NCBI RefSeq assembly: GCF_022829345.1
Contig: NZ_JAKSXV010000085.1
Coordinates: 1 to 47,686, forward strand
Reading direction: 5' to 3'
DNA length: 47,686 nt
Source: Methylobacterium sp. J-090
GTDB lineage: Bacteria > Pseudomonadota > Alphaproteobacteria > Rhizobiales > Beijerinckiaceae
Below the pieces are notes generated by a model. It was not told the origin of the DNA. It was given only the letters and a program-made list of their open reading frames with translations, and ran no database searches. This document shows positions 34,700 through 43,719 of this stretch, one piece after another (the stretch's first letter is position 1; each line of letters opens with the position of its first letter). The position numbers and the translations under genes were made by a program.

Positions 34700-35170
34700 G
34701 GGGGTCTCATGCGGACGAGGCGGGGTGGAATTGATCTAAGATGCCCCGCCGGCCACGGTCAGGGCCGTGCGACTTCATCACGCCTTCGCTGACCCGGAGC
34801 CGACACGCCTGCTGGTGGCGGCGCGGAGAGCTTCTTGCGCCAGCCGGGCGCAATGAGCAGCCGGTCGAGGCTGGCGACGACCTAGGGCCTCTGCAGCTCT
34901 GCGAAGCGGTTGATGAAATCGACAGGGTCGGTGGCGTGGAACGCGTGATGTTCGGCTTGTCGATCGCTCGCCCATGATCGCCGCGGCGATGCGGGGCATG
35001 CTGCAGACGTCGCCCGAGGCCAAAGTCTCCTTCACGGAACCGAACGGTCCCGTCCAGTTTGGGCATGTGACTCTGAAAAGGCGCCCAATGACGTCGATAA
35101 GCTTGCAAATGACGATGCCCACCCATGCTTGGGCGACGCGCTCGAAGCGCGACACCGGCGAGGTGACGGC
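34700..35170. other. Gene-free gap between DUF3750 and the NmrA-like gene
   Basis: The 471-base gap carries divergent upstream sequence for the two flanking genes. Open frames on both strands are short or overlap each other, without recognisable products. I see no RNA gene or terminator. Confidence 0.4.
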
Positions 35171-36076
35171 GTGACCGACGGAGCCGGCCGGACCGTCGCA
35201 TTGGTGGGGGCGACGGGCGATCTGGGCGGTCGCATGCTGGCGGCCCTGGCCCGGCGCCGGGTCGCCGTCCGTGTGCTGATCCGCGCCGGCACGCCCCCCG
35301 TCGATCGGGATGTCCTGCGAGCCCGCGGCGCGACGCCCCTGCCCGTCGATTTCGACGACGTGGCCGCGCTCGCGCGAGCGCTTTCCGGCACGGAGTGCGT
35401 CATCTCGGTCCTGAACGGGCTGGCGCCGACCCTGCTCGACCTGCAGGGACGGGTGCTCGACGCCGCAGTGGTGGCGGGGGTACCGCGGTTCATCCCCTCG
35501 GACTTCTCCCTCGATTTCACCCGGACCCGACCGGGCGACAACCGGAACATGGACCTTCGCCGCACCTTCATGACCCGCGTCGATGCTGCGCCGATCCAGA
35601 CCACCTCGATCCTCAATGGGGCCTTCGCCGATCTCCTGACCGGGGAGGCACCGATCGTCCTGCGCAAAATTCGTCGCATCCTCTACTGGGGCGACGCGGA
35701 TCAGGTGTTCGACTTCACCAGCAAGGACGACGTCGCGGATTACACGGCCGACGCAGCGTTGGATCGCGCCGCGCCCCGCTTCCTGCGCATCGCGGGCGAC
35801 GAGGTCAGTCCGCGTGGCTTGGCCGCCTTGATGACGCGCCTCGACCACCGGGAATGGAAGCCGTTGCGCGCGGGTGGGATCGGTCGCTTGAGCGCCCTGA
35901 TCGGCACCGTGCGGGCGCTGTCGCCCAGGAGCGACGCGCCGTTCCCGGCCTGGCAGGGGATGCAGTACCTCCGCGACATGTCGAGCGGGCGCGGCAAGCT
36001 CTCCCCGCTCGACAACGACCGCTACGGCAAAACCGACTGGACGCGTGCCGACGCCGTCCTGGCCGCCATCGTCTGA
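35171..36076 (+). CDS. NmrA-like NAD(P)-binding protein (atypical SDR)
   Basis: A GTG at 35171 starts 301 residues. The N-terminus holds a Rossmann fold with G-A-T-G-D-L-G-G at residues 13-20, and V-R-V-L-I-R-A-G where the NADP-selecting basic residue occurs. After it come F-D-D-V-A-A-L and I-S-V-L-N-G, and F-I-P-S-D-F-S-L-D-F near residue 115, all typical of NmrA/isoflavone-reductase-like proteins. They are reductases or redox sensors; the substrate cannot be told. It is followed after 218 bp by the MFS gene on the same strand. The upstream ATG at 35129 would add 14 residues of poor character and is not chosen. Confidence 0.82.
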   Translation: MTDGAGRTVALVGATGDLGGRMLAALARRRVAVRVLIRAGTPPVDRDVLRARGATPLPVDFDDVAALARALSGTECVISVLNGLAPTLLDLQGRVLDAAVVAGVPRFIPSDFSLDFTRTRPGDNRNMDLRRTFMTRVDAAPIQTTSILNGAFADLLTGEAPIVLRKIRRILYWGDADQVFDFTSKDDVADYTADAALDRAAPRFLRIAGDEVSPRGLAALMTRLDHREWKPLRAGGIGRLSALIGTVRALSPRSDAPFPAWQGMQYLRDMSSGRGKLSPLDNDRYGKTDWTRADAVLAAIV

Positions 36077-36294
36077 ACTGCAAACGCCGGACTTCCCCTG
36101 CGGTCGGACCGAAGGCGGTCGTCGCGGTGGACGAGACGGGTATGGTCCGTGAGGTCATTCGGGACCCAGGCCCACGGTGACGGCGCTCCCGGCCTGCGGC
36201 GTGGTGAGGCGTGTCGGCCCCGTCGGTTGCTGGCAGCGGCCGGAGGGGATTGTTCTCCCAGGGCCGCGACGGGACGTGACCGAGGATCGAATCC

Positions 36295-37563
36295 ATGGGG
36301 CGAAGGCCGCCGAGTCTCACGTCGCCAAGCTGGCGGTACGCCCTCTTCACGCTCCTATACCTCTACCAGGGTGTCGTGGCGGGCTTCGCCCTGACGGCGT
36401 TGACCAACCATTTCGCCGCCGCCGGTGCCTCCACGGCGGAGATCGGCCGCCACCTCGCCATCATCGGCTTGCCGTGGGTGCTGCAGCCGCTGCTCTGGGG
36501 GCCGGTGATTGATCGCGCGACACCCTCCTGCATGGGACCCCGTCGCTATTGGCTCGTCCTCGCCCTAGCCGGCGCGCAGGTCTGTCTCGCCGGCCTGCTC
36601 CTGCTCGGCACGACCCCGAGCCTGACGGCCGTCAGCGCCGTGCTGTTTCTGCACAGCCTGGCCGCCTCCCTCGCCGACACCGCGACCGACCGCATGATCG
36701 CCGCCAGCGTGCCGGCTGACGAACTGGGACGCACCAGTGCCGGAACGCGGGCTGGGTTCGTGATCGGCAGCGCGGCCGGGACCGCGATCTTCGCCTGGCT
36801 CCTGGCGGCGAAAGGCCTGCCGGTGGCGGCCGGATTGCTGCTCATCCTGACGACGCCGCTCGCCCTGGCACCAGTCCTCGTGCGCGAAACGCCCGACGAC
36901 CGGTTCTTCTCCTTCCATAGGGAAGTTCGGTCGGGCGGCCCGGGGCATGTGTCGGAAGCGGTTTCGTTCGCGCGCGGGCTCTTCGCCGCGTTCCGAACGC
37001 GCGAAGCGGCAATCCTCCTGACCCTGTGCTTTGCCATCGATTTCGGGCTGGCGCTGTTCCAGGTGCCCTTCGCCGTCGCGCTGGTGCAGGTCCATGGCTG
37101 GGATGCGGGCGATCTCTCGCGCCTTCAGGCCGGTCTTGCGCTCCTGAGCGGGACCCTCGGCGCGGCGGGCCTCGGCGCCGCTGTCGACCGCATCGGACCG
37201 CACCGGGCCCTCCGCGCCCTTCTCGTCGCTTGCGCGGTGGCGTTCGCGATCGCGGGATCGCTGATCGGGGCCGGGTTGGAGGCGACGACGGGTCCCGTCA
37301 TCCTCGGTCTGGCGAGCGTGGTGCCGGCCCTGCTCTACGTCGCCCTGTTGCCGACCGTGCTGCTGGCGAGCCGGGCGGGACGTGCATCGGCGACCCAGTT
37401 CCAGGTCTATATGGCGGCGATGAACCTCGGCGACGTCGTCGGCTCTGCGCTGGCCGGCGCGCTCGCCGCTCTTGTGCCACCGACGCTCCTCGCCCTCGGT
37501 GTCGCAGGCGTGTTCCTGGTCTGCGCGCGTGCCGCACCGAAGTTCGACCATCGACCGGATTGA
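36295..37563 (+). CDS. MFS transporter (AmpG/PAT-like)
   Basis: The 422-residue protein has twelve hydrophobic segments. The opening Y-A-L-F-T-L-L-Y-L-Y-Q-G-V-V-A-G-F and a first loop ending L-P-W-V-L-Q-P-L-L-W-G-P-V-I-D-R recall the AmpG/peptide-acetyl-CoA group, which imports muropeptides or siderophore-related compounds. The central loop (about 195-225) is charged. The substrate is not predictable. It is likely independent of the preceding reductase because of the gap. Confidence 0.82.
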   Translation: MGRRPPSLTSPSWRYALFTLLYLYQGVVAGFALTALTNHFAAAGASTAEIGRHLAIIGLPWVLQPLLWGPVIDRATPSCMGPRRYWLVLALAGAQVCLAGLLLLGTTPSLTAVSAVLFLHSLAASLADTATDRMIAASVPADELGRTSAGTRAGFVIGSAAGTAIFAWLLAAKGLPVAAGLLLILTTPLALAPVLVRETPDDRFFSFHREVRSGGPGHVSEAVSFARGLFAAFRTREAAILLTLCFAIDFGLALFQVPFAVALVQVHGWDAGDLSRLQAGLALLSGTLGAAGLGAAVDRIGPHRALRALLVACAVAFAIAGSLIGAGLEATTGPVILGLASVVPALLYVALLPTVLLASRAGRASATQFQVYMAAMNLGDVVGSALAGALAALVPPTLLALGVAGVFLVCARAAPKFDHRPD

Positions 37564-37789
37564 CGGGCGGATCGGCGCGTCCGCCGGTCTGGCGTCCGCT
37601 CCGACATGGACGCTGGCGGCTCGCGGTGCCGCCCTCTCGCTCTATCGCTCTCTTGCCCTCCCGGCGTGATGCCCCGGGGGCCCAAGCCGGTTCGACCGTG
37701 GGACGAAGCGCGCGCTGGACGGCCGAGGCATCGCGCGGTAGCCGTGCGCCGGTTGATGCAGGATCGCTGCACGGGACGGGGTCGGCCTC

Positions 37790-38317
37790 TTGAACGAACA
37801 TCGAGGCGCCGGACGGCCCACGATCTACCTCGACGTCGACGGGGTCGTGACCACCGTCGGGTTTCAGCGCCGGGCGGGCAGGGACAGGCTCGACCCGGTC
37901 CAGGTCGCCCGCGTCGCCGCCCTGGTGCGAGAGTTCGACGCGCGGGTGGTGGTGTCGTCGACGTGGCGCATCGCCGATTGCCGGCCGACCCTCGTCGAAG
38001 CCGGCCTGCCCGAGACCTGCTTCCATGCCGACTGGCACACGGCCATCCTGCCGACGAGTCGGGATGCCGCGACGGGCGCAATGCTCCCCGCCGAACGCGC
38101 GCGGCGCGGTGACGAGATCACCGAGCACGCGACCCGGAACGGCATCACGGACTACCTCGTCCTCGACGACGTCGAGGTTGGCCCCCGTCATGCGGGCCGG
38201 CACGTTCGCCCCGATGCGGAACGCGGGCTCAGCGAGGAGGACGGACACTTGGCCCGAGATCTTCTGGCCCGAGATCTTTTGGCGCGAAATCTCCCGGTGC
38301 AAACGCAGGTGGCCTGA
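37790..38317 (+). CDS. HAD-type phosphatase-like protein (SAK-associated HAD family)
   Basis: A TTG at 37790 starts 175 residues. HAD motif I is T-I-Y-L-D-V-D-G-V-V (D15, D17). Motif II is V-V-V-S-S-T-W-R near 56-60, and the acidic motif IV is Y-L-V-L-D-D-V-E near 125. This pattern matches the small HAD proteins found with Swiss Army Knife RNA repair systems, which are predicted phosphatases. The last 20 residues come from three near-identical 15-bp DNA units giving L-A-R-D-L, L-A-R-D-L, L-A-R-N-L. The start is uncertain because no ATG precedes motif I. Confidence 0.75.
   Translation: MNEHRGAGRPTIYLDVDGVVTTVGFQRRAGRDRLDPVQVARVAALVREFDARVVVSSTWRIADCRPTLVEAGLPETCFHADWHTAILPTSRDAATGAMLPAERARRGDEITEHATRNGITDYLVLDDVEVGPRHAGRHVRPDAERGLSEEDGHLARDLLARDLLARNLPVQTQVA
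38250..38294. repeat. Three tandem 15-bp units at the 3' end of the HAD gene
   Basis: Units at 38250-38264, 38265-38279 and 38280-38294 follow TGGCCCGAGATCTTC with few changes; the third is the most diverged. Because the unit is 15 bp, copy-number change would add or remove five residues without shifting the frame. Confidence 0.8.
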
Positions 38318-38569
38318 CGGACCCTGCGTCAGGACAGCGCAGGCGGCCCGTCCGGCGGTTCAGGCTTCCCTAACGCTTGAACTTTCCGGGGCCACGGGTC
38401 ATTGCATGACGATGGTGTGACGGTCGCGTCGCACTGCTCCCGACATCGACACGGTCATCCTGACCTTCGCCGGACCCTCCCGTCCGGCCTGTCTCCGTGG
38501 CGCCGCATCCGTGCGGCTCACGGGAGTGCGTCGCGTCGGGTCGTCGATCGGCAGGAAGGAGTGACTGCG

Positions 38570-39304
38570 ATGCTGGGATTCATGAATCGGGACAGAAGCG
38601 CCAGTCCCTCGCTCGCCGCCCTGGGCATCGTCGAACGGTCGGCGGCCAAGGCCTACGATGCTCTGATCGCCGCTGGCTGGGCCGAGATCGGTTACGGTTA
38701 TCACGGCACCGTCCATGCCCACCCGGACCGCCCGGACCTCGTCGTGCGCCTCGCGCGCAAGGCCGATGGCTTCGGCGACTACGCGGCCCTTCTCAGGAAG
38801 GGGTTCGCGGGCTCCAACGGGCCGCATGCCCCGCGGGTCCACGACCTCTGCGTCAGCCGCTGCGGTGCGCTGATGACGGTCGGCACCCGCCTCACCAATC
38901 CGGGCCCCGAGTGCTGGTGGCTGGCCTACGCTCATGCGGTCCTGGCGGACCATCCCGGCGTCGCGATGGACGAGGGCGTCCGCGACCGGTTCAGGGCGGA
39001 ATGGCCCGCGCACGAGCCTAGGCTCGATCATCCGAGCTTCGACGGCATCCGCGAGGATTTCAGGGCCGCGTGGCCCGGTTACGAGGCCTTCGTCGCGACC
39101 CTCCGGGCCGCGTCGCCGCGGGCGCTCGACCCAAACATCGGGAACGTGCTCGTCGGCCTGGACGGCAGTCCCGTGGTCAACGACCCGCTCTGCGACGACG
39201 GGTTCGGCCTCTGGCGCTCCCCGCTTTCGCGCTTGATGACGCGCCTGACCGCGGCGCTGCGTCGTCTGGTGGGCGAAGCACCGGGAGCCCCGGCGGCCGC
39301 CTGA
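38570..39304 (+). CDS. Protein-kinase-like fold protein, 244 residues
   Basis: The ATG at 38570 follows AGGAAGGAG. After a short leader the protein has a glycine-rich turn and strand G-Y-G-Y-H-G-T-V-H-A-H-P-D-R-P-D-L-V-V-R-L near 43-62, like the nucleotide loop of kinases. Near 200 are L-D-P-N-I-G-N-V-L-V and, shortly after, V-V-N-D-P-L. These fit the catalytic D-x-x-x-x-N and the D-of-DFG positions of small phage-type kinase-like proteins. The usual lysine on strand 3 reads as arginine. Activity and target are unknown; it may be a phosphotransferase or a pseudo-kinase. It is 250 bp downstream of the HAD gene on the same strand. Confidence 0.55.
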   Translation: MLGFMNRDRSASPSLAALGIVERSAAKAYDALIAAGWAEIGYGYHGTVHAHPDRPDLVVRLARKADGFGDYAALLRKGFAGSNGPHAPRVHDLCVSRCGALMTVGTRLTNPGPECWWLAYAHAVLADHPGVAMDEGVRDRFRAEWPAHEPRLDHPSFDGIREDFRAAWPGYEAFVATLRAASPRALDPNIGNVLVGLDGSPVVNDPLCDDGFGLWRSPLSRLMTRLTAALRRLVGEAPGAPAAA

Positions 39305-39961
39305 TCCGCGCGGACAGCATCCTCCGCAAGGGGAGGCAGACTGACGGAACCCAGGTTTCGCGCGACAGCTTGACAGGCTTGGCATTCGGCCCGGCGGAGA
39401 CGTCGAGACGCCGTTCCGCGCGGCAGTTCGCGGGCGAGCAGCATACGGTCCTCGTCCACCGTGTTGCGGACGCGGCCAAAGCGATGGACGCCTACCGCAC
39501 GGCCCTGTTCGAGCGCGCGATCGGCCGGCCTGAAGTCCGGCTATTCGAGGCCCTGGAGCCCCAGGGCGGATGTCGCGCCAAGGGCGATCCGAGCCAACCC
39601 GCAGCGTCCCAATGAAACCTGCAACCGTTCGGTACGGGATTTCGAGGCGTGCCGACAGAGCGAGAGCTGCGTCGGTCCGGCTAAAGCCGTCCGGAGCACG
39701 AGTGTCGCGGGCCCGCGATGCATCCCTTCGCGGGCGGCAGCCACCAGACCTGCTGAAGAATCAGGGATGCTCGCCGAAACGCGCCCCGATCGCCATCGCC
39801 GACACTCGGCCTCTTCGGACCCTACCGTTGGTTTTCGCCCCTGGGAATTACATGATCGGTCCGGGTCGAGCAGGGAACATAAACTCCGCCCGACCCTGGC
39901 GGGCCGGTTCTCACCCGATGCCCGGCCAATCGGTTCGGGGGACGATGCCGTCGACTCGTCG
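39305..39961. other. Gap between the kinase-like gene and the cupin operon
   Basis: An open plus-strand frame ends at 39615. Its last 80 codons (from about 39370) look weakly coding, with A-A-K-A-M-D-A-Y-R-T-A-L-F-E-R, but no start with a ribosome-binding site is evident, so I leave it uncalled. The rest shows no gene or obvious terminator for the leftward operon. Confidence 0.4.
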
Positions 39962-40489
39962 TCACGGGTGCTTGTGGATCGGATCGACCCAGTGGACGGT
40001 CTCCGGCCGCTCGACGGGATCGACATCGGAAATGTTGACCACCACCGCCTCGTTGTCGGAGCGCACCAGCACGCATTGCAGCGGCTCGTCGGGGGAGGCG
40101 TTGATCTCCTGGTGCGGCACGTAGGGCGGTACGAAGATGAAGTCGCCGGGGCCGGCCTCGGCGACGTATTCAAGGCGGTCGCCCCAGCGCATCCGGGCGC
40201 GGCCCGAGAGCACGAAGATCACGCTCTCCAGGGCGCCGTGATGGTGCACGCCGGTCTTGGCGTCGGGGGCGATAGCCACGGTGCCGGCCCAGATCTTCTG
40301 CGCGCCGACGCGGGCATGGTTGATCGCCGCCTGCCGGAACATGCCAGGCGTCTGCGCCGTGTTCGCATCGAGCTTGTCACCGGGGATCACCCGGATGCCG
40401 TCGTGCTTCCAGCGCGCGGTGTCGGCCTGCGAGGCGGACGCCGCGTGCGGATGATCGTGGCCGGAATCGTCGTGGGTCTCGTCGTGCAT
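39962..40489 (-). CDS. Cupin-domain protein with His-rich N-terminus
   Basis: The 175-residue protein starts M-H-D-E-T-H-D-D-S-G-H-D-H-P-H, a metal-binding-like His run. The cupin motifs are T-G-V-H-H-H-G-A-L-E-S-V-I-F-V-L-S-G (first, with metal ligands His-His-Glu) and G-D-F-I-F-V-P-P-Y-V-P-H-Q-E (second, with the last His). Single-domain cupins serve as small dioxygenases, isomerases or binding proteins. It begins 25 bp after the stop of the substrate-binding protein gene, so it is the last gene of the leftward operon, with an unknown role in sulfonate or sulfone use. Confidence 0.82.
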   Translation of the reverse strand: MHDETHDDSGHDHPHAASASQADTARWKHDGIRVIPGDKLDANTAQTPGMFRQAAINHARVGAQKIWAGTVAIAPDAKTGVHHHGALESVIFVLSGRARMRWGDRLEYVAEAGPGDFIFVPPYVPHQEINASPDEPLQCVLVRSDNEAVVVNISDVDPVERPETVHWVDPIHKHP

Positions 40490-40514
40490 CGTCGCAATCC
40501 TGTTCGCCGGTCGA

Positions 40515-41450
40515 TCATCGCACGGCGGCGGCCTGGGGAAACCCGGTGTCGAAGATCGCCTCGGCCCTCGGTGCCCGCGCCTTCGGGATCAGCCCGGCGC
40601 GCACGTAGAGGTCGATGTTGGCCTGCTCGTCGGCGATGACCGCCCCGTCGATGGGCACGGTGCGGTACTGCGCCCGGCCGAACCAGCGCAGGGGCACGGA
40701 CTCGGGCAGGCCGATGAGCTTCGACCAGACGGCGGCATAGGGGGCAGGGTCGGCGAGGGCCCAGGTCCGCGCCCGCGTGAGGCGTTCGCCGAAATCCGCC
40801 AGCACGGCGCGCTTATCCCTAAGCGCCGCAGCGCTCGCCACGGCGAAGGTGAGGCCCGGGGTGATGCCGTTGCCGTCGCGCACCACGCGGGCGATGCCTG
40901 CGAGTTCGGCCGTGGAGGTGTAGGGCTCCCAGGTCGCCCACGCATCGACGCTGCCCGACGCGAGGGCGATCTTGGCGTCGGCGGGGGGCAGGAAGCTCAA
41001 GGTCACGGCGTCGGCGGGCAGCCCCGCCTCTTCCAGGGCGGCCAGCACCACCTGATGGCCAATGGAGCCGCGATTCGTGGCGATGCGCTTACCCTTGAGG
41101 TCGTGCACCGTGCGCAGCGGCGAGTCCTTCGCCGCCAGGATGGCGAGGCCGTCCTGGCGGTTGCGGAAGGCAAGGAAGGCCTTCACCGGCACGCCGGCGG
41201 CGGCCGCGAAGGTGAAGGGCGCGTCGCCCACGCCGCCGACATCGATGGCGCCAGCGTTCAGGGCCTCCAGTAGGGGGGCGGCGGCCGGAAACTCGCTCCA
41301 GGCGAGTGTGTAGGGCAGGCCGTCGAGGACGCCGGCGGCCTCCATCAGAGCGCGGGCGTTGCCGCGTTGATCGCCGACCCGAAGGACCTCCTGCGCCCAG
41401 GCGGGGACGAGGGCAGCCAGGAGCGCGAGCCCCACGAGAAGGGCGCGCAT
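40515..41450 (-). CDS. SsuA-like ABC transporter substrate-binding protein
   Basis: The 311-residue protein has a signal peptide (M-R-A-L-L-V-G-L-A-L-L-A-A-L-V-P-A-W-A-Q). The mature part follows the sulfonate/taurine/nitrate-type binding fold: V-L-R-V-G-D-Q-R-G-N near the start, L-N-A-G-A-I-D-V-G-G-V-G-D-A-P, A-I-L-A-A-K-D-S-P-L-R-T-V-H-D-L-K-G-K-R-I-A, and A-W-A-T-W-E-P-Y. Its start overlaps the stop of the LLM oxygenase gene by one base (TGATG). No permease or ATPase gene is near, so it must use components encoded elsewhere or the cluster is incomplete here. Confidence 0.85.
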   Translation of the reverse strand: MRALLVGLALLAALVPAWAQEVLRVGDQRGNARALMEAAGVLDGLPYTLAWSEFPAAAPLLEALNAGAIDVGGVGDAPFTFAAAAGVPVKAFLAFRNRQDGLAILAAKDSPLRTVHDLKGKRIATNRGSIGHQVVLAALEEAGLPADAVTLSFLPPADAKIALASGSVDAWATWEPYTSTAELAGIARVVRDGNGITPGLTFAVASAAALRDKRAVLADFGERLTRARTWALADPAPYAAVWSKLIGLPESVPLRWFGRAQYRTVPIDGAVIADEQANIDLYVRAGLIPKARAPRAEAIFDTGFPQAAAVR

Positions 41451-42553
41451 CAAGCGGCCTCCACCGTGGCGGTGCGGCGGGCGAGCTGGCTGCGGAACGC
41501 CGGCAGCAAGTCGCGGCCGTACCGGACTGCGTCCTCTAGGGGGTCGAAGCCCCGGATCAGAAAGGTACTCACGCCGAGGTCGTGATAGTCGAGCAACGCT
41601 TCGGTGACCTGATCCGGGGTTCCGACGAGGGCGGTTGAGTTGCCGGCCGCCCCGGTTTCGGCGGCGATGGCGGTGTAGAGGCGCCGGTCGAGGCGCGTCC
41701 CGCTTGCCGCCGCCGCGAGTAGGCGCCGAGCACCCTCGTTCTGCGGCGGTGCCGCGGGGCCGAGCCCTTGAGCCGACCGCACGGCGCGGGTCCGGGCCAG
41801 GATCGCCTCGGCCCGGTCCCAGGCCTCCGCCTCCGTGTCGGCGAGGATCGGCCGGAACGACAGGCTGAAGCGGGGTTGGCGCCCGTGGGAGGCGGCCGCC
41901 GCGCGGACGCGGGCGATGAGATCGCGCACCTGCGCGAGCGTCTCGCCCCACAGGGCGTAGGTGTCGGCGTGGCGCCCGGCCACGTCGAGGGCCGCCGGCG
42001 ACGCGCCGCCGAAATAGACGGGGATGCCGCCGGCCCGCATGGGCTTCACCTCGGAGAAGCCCTGCGCGACCCGGTAGTGCGCACCGACGTAGTCGAACGG
42101 CGTCTCGGCGGTCCAGGCGAGGCGGGCGATGTCGAGGAATTCGCGGGTCCGGGCGTAGCGTTCGTCCTTGGTGAGATGGTCGCCGTCGCGGGCGAGATCG
42201 CGGTCGTCGCCGCCGCTGATGGCGTGGAGGGCGATGCGCCCGCCCGTGAGCCGGTCGAGGGTCGCGAATTGCCGGGCGGCCACCGTGGGCGCGGTGAAGC
42301 CCGTGCGGTGGGCGATCATCAGGCCGATCCGCTCCGTCACGGCCGCAATCCGGGCGGCCAGCAGAAGGGGGTCGGGGGCGGTGGAATAGGCCGCGACAAG
42401 GATGCGGTCGAAGCCGCCAGCCTCGTGGGCCTGCGCCAGTCGATCGAGGTAGTCGGGATCGATGGCCGTCCCCTGCGGCGGATGGATCTCGGACGTGAGG
42501 CGCGGGGCGGCAAAGCCGATGAACTCGACGGCCTCGTGCGGCAGGTGGCTCAT
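41450..42553 (-). CDS. LLM-class FMNH2-dependent monooxygenase (SsuD/SfnG-like)
   Basis: The 367-residue protein has the luciferase-like TIM barrel. Visible motifs include G-F-D-R-I-L-V-A-A-Y near residue 45, I-G-L-M-I-A-H-R-T-G-F-T-A-P near 80, G-G-R-I-A-L-H-A-I-S-G-G near 110, and Y-F-G-G-A-S-P-A-A near 200. Members desulfonate alkanesulfonates or dimethyl sulfone using reduced FMN, releasing sulfite. AGGAG lies ahead of the ATG at 42553. It sits 23 bp after the acyl-CoA-dehydrogenase-like gene and overlaps the binding-protein gene, fitting a sulfur-scavenging operon. No flavin reductase is present in the operon. Confidence 0.88.
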   Translation of the reverse strand: MSHLPHEAVEFIGFAAPRLTSEIHPPQGTAIDPDYLDRLAQAHEAGGFDRILVAAYSTAPDPLLLAARIAAVTERIGLMIAHRTGFTAPTVAARQFATLDRLTGGRIALHAISGGDDRDLARDGDHLTKDERYARTREFLDIARLAWTAETPFDYVGAHYRVAQGFSEVKPMRAGGIPVYFGGASPAALDVAGRHADTYALWGETLAQVRDLIARVRAAAASHGRQPRFSLSFRPILADTEAEAWDRAEAILARTRAVRSAQGLGPAAPPQNEGARRLLAAAASGTRLDRRLYTAIAAETGAAGNSTALVGTPDQVTEALLDYHDLGVSTFLIRGFDPLEDAVRYGRDLLPAFRSQLARRTATVEAA

Positions 42554-42576
42554 GGAATACTCCTGGGATCGCAGAA

Positions 42577-43719
42577 TCAGAGGCCGAGGGCGGCACGGCC
42601 GGCGCCGGCGCGCACGGAATCGCCCTGCGGCCAGTGGATGCGTCCGCACAGCACGTCGCGCAGGTGGCGTTCGAGGGGATTGGCGCGTGACAGGCCGGGA
42701 TTGCCGGAGAGTTCGACGGCGCGCTGGACGAGACCGATGGCGTTCTCGGTGACGGTGACCTTCAGGAAGCCCGTCTCCCGCGCGTCCGGCACCGCGCCGG
42801 CATCCACCTCCGCCGCGAGACCGGCGATGAGCCGTGCGTTGACGCAGAGCAGGCGCTCGTTCTCGCCGATTCCCTCCTGGAACCGGGCGAGGGAGGCCAG
42901 CGGCGCCCCGAGGCTGCCGGGCCTGCGCTCGACGACGAAGCGGACGAGCCAAGCCTGCGCCGCCCGCGCGACCCCGTCGTAGAGGGCGGCCAGAAGCGTG
43001 CAGCTCCAGGCCTGCTGCAGGGCATCGGGTGCACGCCATGCCTCCAACACCCGCAGGTCGACGGCGTGGTCCGCCGGGACGGCGACGCCCTCGAACAGCA
43101 CATCGTGGCTGCCGCTGGCGCGCAGGCCGAGGTGGTCCCAGGTCTCGACGATGCGCACGCCCGGTGCCTCCATGGGCACGAGGACGTTGCCGACCCTCGG
43201 CTCGGCCTCATCGGTCCGGACGAAGACGAGTCCGTAGGCGAGCGCCGGAGACCCGGTGGAGTAGATCTTCCGCCCGTCGATCCGCCAGCCCGTCGCCGTG
43301 CTCCGGGCGGTGGTCTCCGGCAGGCCGCCGCGGGCCGGGGTGCCGAGTTCCGGCTCGACCCGCAGCGCGTTGATGAGGGCGCCGCCCTCGACGGCGGCGC
43401 GCCCCACCGCATCGGCTATGGCCCGGGGCCAGACCGGGTTCGTGTGGATCAGGCCGTGCTGGAGCAGGTGCATGGCGAGCACGAGGGTTGTCGCCGGATC
43501 CCCCTCCGCGAGGGTGCGCACGATCTCGGCAGCGCGACCGAGGCCGACACCGCCGCCGCCGAGGCGGCGCGGGACCGTTACGCCGAGGAGGCCGGCCTCC
43601 CGCAGGGCGGCGATGTTCTCGTGGGCGAAGCTGCCTGCATGGTCATGGCCGGCCGCACGGCCGGAAAAATCGCGGGCCAGCGCGGACACGCTCGCTGTCG
43701 GGGCGACGGTAGCGTTCAT
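42577..43719 (-). CDS. Acyl-CoA dehydrogenase-fold flavoenzyme (SfnB/DszC-like)
   Basis: The 380-residue protein has the acyl-CoA dehydrogenase layout: an N-terminal helical part with A-G-L-L-G-V-T-V-P-R-R-L-G-G-G-G, a middle beta domain (I-D-G-R-K-I-Y-S-T-G-S), and a C-terminal helix bundle ending G-R-I-H-W-P-Q-G-D. Proteins of this type next to LLM oxygenases and sulfonate transport genes are SfnB/DszC-type flavin monooxygenases, active in sulfur-limited growth on sulfones or aromatic sulfur compounds, not fatty acid oxidation. It is the first gene of the leftward four-gene operon. A palindrome lies about 100 bp upstream. Confidence 0.85.
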   Translation of the reverse strand: MNATVAPTASVSALARDFSGRAAGHDHAGSFAHENIAALREAGLLGVTVPRRLGGGGVGLGRAAEIVRTLAEGDPATTLVLAMHLLQHGLIHTNPVWPRAIADAVGRAAVEGGALINALRVEPELGTPARGGLPETTARSTATGWRIDGRKIYSTGSPALAYGLVFVRTDEAEPRVGNVLVPMEAPGVRIVETWDHLGLRASGSHDVLFEGVAVPADHAVDLRVLEAWRAPDALQQAWSCTLLAALYDGVARAAQAWLVRFVVERRPGSLGAPLASLARFQEGIGENERLLCVNARLIAGLAAEVDAGAVPDARETGFLKVTVTENAIGLVQRAVELSGNPGLSRANPLERHLRDVLCGRIHWPQGDSVRAGAGRAALGL

